A stretch of 8,631 bases of DNA, taken from a bacterium. GTDB taxonomy: Bacteria; UBA9089; CG2-30-40-21. The position numbers and the translations under genes are program-made. Positions 6,221-8,631 of the stretch are shown piece by piece. The notes under the pieces are model-generated. The model saw only the letters and a list, made by a program, of their open reading frames with translations. It did no database searches and was not told the DNA's origin. Within the stretch, counting starts at the first letter, position 1. Each line of letters starts with the position of its first letter. Location: positions 1 through 8,631 of the forward strand of contig JASEHA010000072.1 in NCBI GenBank assembly GCA_030018795.1, read 5' to 3'.

Positions 6221-6237
6221 ACATAAAATGGTATAAT
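6209..6237 (+). promoter_or_regulatory. sigma70-type promoter of hicBA
   Basis: TTGACT (6209-6214), a 17-bp spacer and TATAAT (6232-6237), preceded by TGG (extended -10). The predicted start near 6244 lies downstream of the ATG at 6238, which excludes that ATG as the hicB start. Confidence 0.8.
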
Positions 6238-6282
6238 ATGTTAGGTGCACAAAGAAAATATTTCTGCTATGGAGATTCGATT

Positions 6283-6480
6283 ATGCAATATAAAGTAGTT
6301 TTGAGACGAACAGATGAAGGGTATAGCATATCTTGTCCTGGGCTGCCAGGATGTTGGTCGCAGGGAAAAACGGAACAAGAGGCTCTCGAAAATATTCGTG
6401 ATGCAATTGCTGAATATTCGGCTGCTGTGGTTGAATCGATTAGAGATGTTGAGGCAAGATATGTAGAGGTGGCTGTCTAA
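6283..6480 (+). CDS. hicB: HicB-family antitoxin, short form
   Basis: This 65-aa protein has the HicB partial RNase H-like fold: MQYKVVLRRTDEGYSISCPGLPGCWSQGKTEQEALENIRDAI is the family signature, read here as two parts, PGLPGCWSQGKT (19-30) and EQEALENIRDAI (31-42). Such proteins bind and neutralise the HicA mRNA interferase. GGAGA lies 7 nt before the ATG at 6283, and the longer frame from 6238 would start upstream of the predicted transcription start. The protein lacks the C-terminal helix-turn-helix or ribbon-helix-helix domain of longer HicB proteins, so DNA binding is not assured. hicA starts 2 bp after its stop, so the order is antitoxin then toxin. The promoter and dyad just upstream suggest the pair is regulated as one unit. 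Confidence 0.85.
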   Translation: MQYKVVLRRTDEGYSISCPGLPGCWSQGKTEQEALENIRDAIAEYSAAVVESIRDVEARYVEVAV

Positions 6481-6482
6481 AG

Positions 6483-6696
6483 ATGCCAAAGATTTCTGGT
6501 GTTAATCATCTTCGTGCTGTAGGTGCATTAGAGAAAGCAGGCTTTCAGATTGTTCGTCAAGGAAAGCATATTGTAATGTCTGATGGTATTCGTTTTCTCA
6601 CAATTCCTCGCAAGCAATCCAGTTGATGCTTACACAATGAGCGGTATAGTTAATGATGCCGGTCTTACCGTTGAAAAGTTTCGCAAGCTATTGTAG
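6483..6696 (+). pseudogene. hicA: HicA-family toxin gene broken by a frameshift
   Basis: The frame from ATG 6483 gives 47 aa and stops at TGA 6624-6626. Its start, MPKISGVNHLRAVGALEKAG, and RQGKHIVMSDG with the conserved catalytic-type His29, are clearly HicA. After codon AAG (6612-6614), the frame one base later reads NPVDAYTMSGIVNDAGLTVE and then KFRKLL to TAG at 6694-6696. That is exactly the HicA C-terminal half. Removing the C at 6615 would give a 70-aa protein of normal family length. The toxin is therefore inactive as written, unless the extra base is a sequencing error. HicA normally is a double-stranded-RNA-binding-fold ribonuclease that cleaves mRNA. Confidence 0.88.
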
Positions 6697-6718
6697 CACC
6701 TACAAGTCGCTGCATCTG

Positions 6719-6741
6719 ACCACCAACAGTGTGTGGTTTTT
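6719..6741 (+). terminator. weak terminator after hicBA
   Basis: ACCAC (6719-6723) pairs with GTGGT (6733-6737) around a 9-nt loop and runs into TTTTT (6737-6741). The stem is short. Its position 22 bp after the hicA stop fits. Confidence 0.35.
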
Positions 6742-6789
6742 CAAAGTTTTGTGCCCTATAAAAGTTTAGTGGTTTTTTGAATGTTCGCG

Positions 6790-6798
6790 TGCTATACT
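6790..6798 (+). promoter_or_regulatory. possible extended -10 promoter of the lysine-rich ORF
   Basis: TGC followed by TATACT (6793-6798) is an extended -10 motif. The -35 position (TGGTTT, 6770-6775) is poor. It would give a leader of about 85 nt that includes complementary AGTCGTT (6818-6824) and AACGACT (6842-6848). The remaining spacer 6697-6889 shows nothing else. Confidence 0.4.
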
Positions 6799-6889
6799 GT
6801 TGGCAGCAGATAATCTCAGTCGTTAAGCAATATATTACATCAACGACTTTGTGAATATCAGACAATAATCGTAAAGGAGGGAAAAATTT

Positions 6890-6988
6890 ATGAGTAAAGA
6901 GCAATCTCCCAAAAAGGAAACCAAGAAAAAACCAGTAAAAACCATGAAGGAAAAAAAGGCAGAGAAAAGAGACAAAAAAGGCAGTTAA
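6890..6988 (+). CDS. tiny lysine-rich protein, hypothetical
   Basis: A 32-codon ORF begins 8 bp after AAAGGAGGG (6873-6881), a strong ribosome binding site. It starts MSKEQSPKKETKKKPVKTMK and continues with EKKAEKRDKKGS. Nearly half of the residues are lysine or arginine, with no hydrophobic segment, so it is likely disordered and could bind nucleic acid; that is inference only. It contains a 22-bp tandem duplication (6952-6973 and 6974-6995, 20 of 22 identical). Because 22 is not a multiple of three, the second copy is read in another frame and supplies the stop. With one A fewer in the run at 6974-6979, the frame would read KKAVKRDK, a protein repeat of KKAEKRDK, and continue for about 25 more codons. 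I do not recognise the family. Confidence 0.5.
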   Translation: MSKEQSPKKETKKKPVKTMKEKKAEKRDKKGS

Positions 6989-7060
6989 AAGAGACAAAAC
7001 CTTGAAAAACAATAAATTCTTTATGGTTCAACCTTCGAGGTGTGACCCCGTTTGTCTCCC

Positions 7061-7180
7061 AGGGTAGGGTGGGCATTGCCCACCAAAAAGATGTAGATGA
7101 CGGAAATAGATTGGTTGAGCATTTCTCATCAATCTATTCGCCATCTATACCTTTTGGGTGAGTGATGCCCTGCACCTCTG
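7061..7180. repeat. long imperfect inverted repeat between convergent genes
   Basis: The core arms 7081-7119 and 7125-7160 pair at 31 positions with 5 mismatches and 3 unpaired bases, around a 5-nt loop. A shared GGGCAT (7071-7076, inverted at 7165-7170) extends the symmetry outward. The left flank also carries a compact hairpin, GGTGGGCA and TGCCCACC around T (7068-7084). The structure fills most of the spacer between the lysine-rich ORF and the 3' end of the epimerase gene. It has no ORF and no T-tract. It resembles a decayed MITE or a palindromic repeat, or could fold as an RNA. Confidence 0.65.
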
Positions 7181-7199
7181 AGATTAGAGTCATGAGGTA

Positions 7200-8366
7200 T
7201 TAGTAAACGTTCAGCTTCTGCAACAATTGATTATCGATCTCTATGCTGCTCAATACTTCTACAATCCTTTTGCTTGCTTTTCCGTCACCATATGGATTTT
7301 TACACCTTTTAACCTTAGCCTTAAATTCCTCATCAGAGATAGCAAATTTAATTGCCTCGACAATCTTCTCTTTTTTGCAATTCACATCAATAACATTTGC
7401 TGCTCGTTGTCTGCCCTGTTGTCTTGTGCCTATATTTACCACTGGCAAATGGAAGGATGCTGCCTCAATTATACCGCTGCTTGAATTCCCAACTAATACT
7501 CGTGCGTATTTCATCAAGCTCAAATATGTCTTATGTGGCAGGCTCTTAACTGCCTGAATCATTGGAGGGTTATGAAACTCGTTAATTATCCGTATAATCG
7601 TTTGTGAGCCAGTATCTGCATTTGGATAAAGAACTATTGCCTGCATTCCTATGCTGACAACAGCCTCCATAGTCGATCGTATCTGTCTTTCTACATCATC
7701 AACCTCTGTAACCACAGGGTGTTGGACAAGCAGGATGAAATCTTCCTTCAGGCTAAACTGTTTTCTTATATCCTCTATTGGCAGCAGCAGCTCATTCAAT
7801 ATCGTATCTAAGCTGGGTGCACCCACAAGAAAAACCCGCCTTTTGTCCTCCCCCATGCTGATAATCCTTTGGGCACTTTTTCTTGTTGCCGGAAAATGGA
7901 TATGGCTAAGCTTGGTTATGGCATGTCTGATCCCTTCATCAATACTGCCTGAAACCTCTCCACCATGCAGATGGGCAATGGGGATATTCATGTAAGTGGC
8001 AGCAATTGCACCAGATAGCATCTCGCCGCGGTCGCCAAGGATTAGAATAATATTCGGCTGTATTTGTTGGATTGCCTCTGCTATACCGATGATACATTTA
8101 CCTATGGATATAGCTGTATCTCTGCTTGAATCTGACCACTTGTTTCCTTGTTTTTCTTGTTCAGGGATAATATCAATCTTTTCAGCAATCAAAAACCCAT
8201 CCCGATATATCTCATCAATGGTCATCCCAAAGACAGTTGAGAGGTGGCTGCCTGTAACTATCAGGAAAAGGCTTAAAGATGGGTTCGCATCTATTGCCTT
8301 AAAAACAGGTCGCCAGATACCATATTCTGCCCTTGTTCCTGTAATAGCCATAATCTTTTTGATCAT
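7200..8366 (-). CDS. neuC: UDP-N-acetylglucosamine 2-epimerase, hydrolysing (NeuC/LegG-like)
   Basis: This 388-aa cytoplasmic enzyme has the NeuC-type signature TGTRAEYG (9-16), not the WecB-type TGTRPE. It also has GDRGEMLSGA (111-120), HLHGGEVSGSIDEGIRHA (132-149), VGAPSLD (181-187), QHPV (215-218), NSSSGIIEAASF (294-305), NIGTRQQGR (311-319) and the C-terminal NPYGDGKAS (357-365). This family releases UDP while epimerising C2 of UDP-GlcNAc or of UDP-diacetylbacillosamine. That is the first committed step to sialic or legionaminic acid, depending on the member. The substrate cannot be told from sequence alone. The start ATG has AGGTG 10 nt upstream and AAGGAG further out. No synthase (NeuB), cytidylyltransferase or glycosyltransferase is in the window, so the gene appears detached from a full glycan locus or lies at its edge. 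Confidence 0.92.
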   Translation of the reverse strand: MIKKIMAITGTRAEYGIWRPVFKAIDANPSLSLFLIVTGSHLSTVFGMTIDEIYRDGFLIAEKIDIIPEQEKQGNKWSDSSRDTAISIGKCIIGIAEAIQQIQPNIILILGDRGEMLSGAIAATYMNIPIAHLHGGEVSGSIDEGIRHAITKLSHIHFPATRKSAQRIISMGEDKRRVFLVGAPSLDTILNELLLPIEDIRKQFSLKEDFILLVQHPVVTEVDDVERQIRSTMEAVVSIGMQAIVLYPNADTGSQTIIRIINEFHNPPMIQAVKSLPHKTYLSLMKYARVLVGNSSSGIIEAASFHLPVVNIGTRQQGRQRAANVIDVNCKKEKIVEAIKFAISDEEFKAKVKRCKNPYGDGKASKRIVEVLSSIEIDNQLLQKLNVY

Positions 8367-8403
8367 GATTTTGTGACACCTATCTCCTTAAATAACAATG
8401 AGT

Positions 8404-8432
8404 AATATACCATATGTATTAACATTTGTCAA
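8404..8432 (-). promoter_or_regulatory. sigma70-type promoter of the epimerase gene
   Basis: On the minus strand, TTGACA (8432-8427) is followed by a 17-bp spacer and TATATT (8409-8404), preceded by TGG (extended -10). The start would be near 8397, giving a leader of about 30 nt. Confidence 0.8.
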
Positions 8433-8497
8433 TCTTTTTTAATGCAATGCGTATTGTGTCAGGGCTTCCTTGAATATTCATCGATTACAAAATCATA

Positions 8498-8526
8498 TTG
8501 ACAAATACAAATTATTCAGATATACT
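8498..8526 (+). promoter_or_regulatory. sigma70-type promoter of the right-edge gene
   Basis: Consensus TTGACA (8498-8503), a 17-bp spacer and TATACT (8521-8526). The predicted start near 8533 coincides within about 2 bp with the point where homology to 1952 begins. It is divergent from the epimerase promoter, with 65 bp between the two -35 boxes. Confidence 0.8.
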
Positions 8527-8530
8527 TTAT

Positions 8531-8631
8531 ACTCGATGTTCAAGTTTTTACTGGTGACCAAGCAAGGAGGCGAGAGAAATGGGATTCGATGGGAAACTGA
8601 TTGCAACGTCTTTCATGTCTCTTATTGTGTA
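8531..8631 (+). repeat. second copy of the 1952-2051 sequence
   Basis: 36 bp (8531-8566) and 39 bp (8593-8631) are identical to 1952-1987 and 2013-2051. The 26 bp between them differ completely. The copy is still matching when the window ends. Confidence 0.85.
8579..8631 (+). CDS. 5' end of an unknown gene, cut by the window edge
   Basis: AGGAGG (8565-8570) lies 8 nt before the ATG at 8579, downstream of a consensus promoter and a leader of about 45 nt. The visible residues are MGFDGKLIATSFMSLIV, with a hydrophobic run suggesting a membrane segment. If the sequence beyond the window matched that following 2051, the frame would continue YYLMRSIRNVED and stop at 29 aa just before a terminator hairpin. 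That would make it a tiny membrane peptide, but the true gene may be longer. A competing frame from ATG 8536 (MFKFLLVTKQGGERNG) has no ribosome binding site. I do not recognise the protein. Confidence 0.5.
   Translation, partial: MGFDGKLIATSFMSLIV

Noticed and set aside
6238..6282. Upstream ATG extending hicB by 15 codons
   Set aside because: It directly follows the -10 box, upstream of the predicted transcription start. ATG 6283 has its own Shine-Dalgarno and fits the family start.
6665..7012. Minus-strand 115-aa ORF rich in Phe and Leu, resembling a membrane protein
   Set aside because: Its hydrophobic part is the complement of the poly-A, lysine-coding ORF and it overlaps hicA remnants. 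It has no ribosome binding site and no recognisable motif.
7651..8376. Plus-strand ORFs of 114 and 126 aa over the epimerase gene
   Set aside because: They are antisense to a clearly conserved gene and have no family motifs.

Overview
The window looks like chromosome of an uncultured, fairly AT-rich bacterium, probably with an outer membrane. That rests on one gene with a CsgG/FlgT-like, PEGA and possible beta-barrel layout, so it is an inference. I cannot name the lineage. Gene density is moderate, Shine-Dalgarno sequences are good, and several promoters are near-consensus sigma70 type with 17-bp spacers. The spacers between genes are full of short tandem arrays and hairpins, which is the most distinctive feature of the window.

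Layout. 1-120 is a CACCAG-type minisatellite with inverted arms. A promoter (191-219) then drives a secreted 560-aa PEGA-domain protein (262-1944). 1945-2685 is a repeat-rich spacer. It holds a ~307-bp element bounded by 19-bp inverted repeats, two terminators, a small ORF of unknown function (2289-2495), a run of hairpins and a 7-bp tandem array. Housekeeping genes follow: hisD (2686-3984), acpS (4100-4489) and nnr (4634-6187), again separated by small repeat arrays. A strong promoter overlapping a dyad then leads into a hicBA toxin-antitoxin pair whose toxin gene is frameshifted (6283-6696). After it come a tiny lysine-rich ORF (6890-6988) and a long imperfect inverted repeat (about 7061-7180). 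On the minus strand is a NeuC/LegG-type UDP-sugar 2-epimerase (7200-8366). Its promoter is divergent from a second strong promoter that drives a gene cut by the right edge (8579-8631).

How the genes relate. acpS and nnr are frequent neighbours in bacteria (carrier-protein activation and NAD(P)HX repair). hisD stands without other his genes, and the epimerase stands without other nonulosonate genes in view. None of this forms an obvious new multi-gene system.

The best leads are the relation between the right edge and the 1952-2258 element, and the broken HicA. The leader and first codons of the right-edge gene recur inside the element, where the ribosome binding site and start codon are replaced by CACCAG minisatellite sequence. 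Homology begins almost exactly at the predicted transcription start of the right-edge gene.
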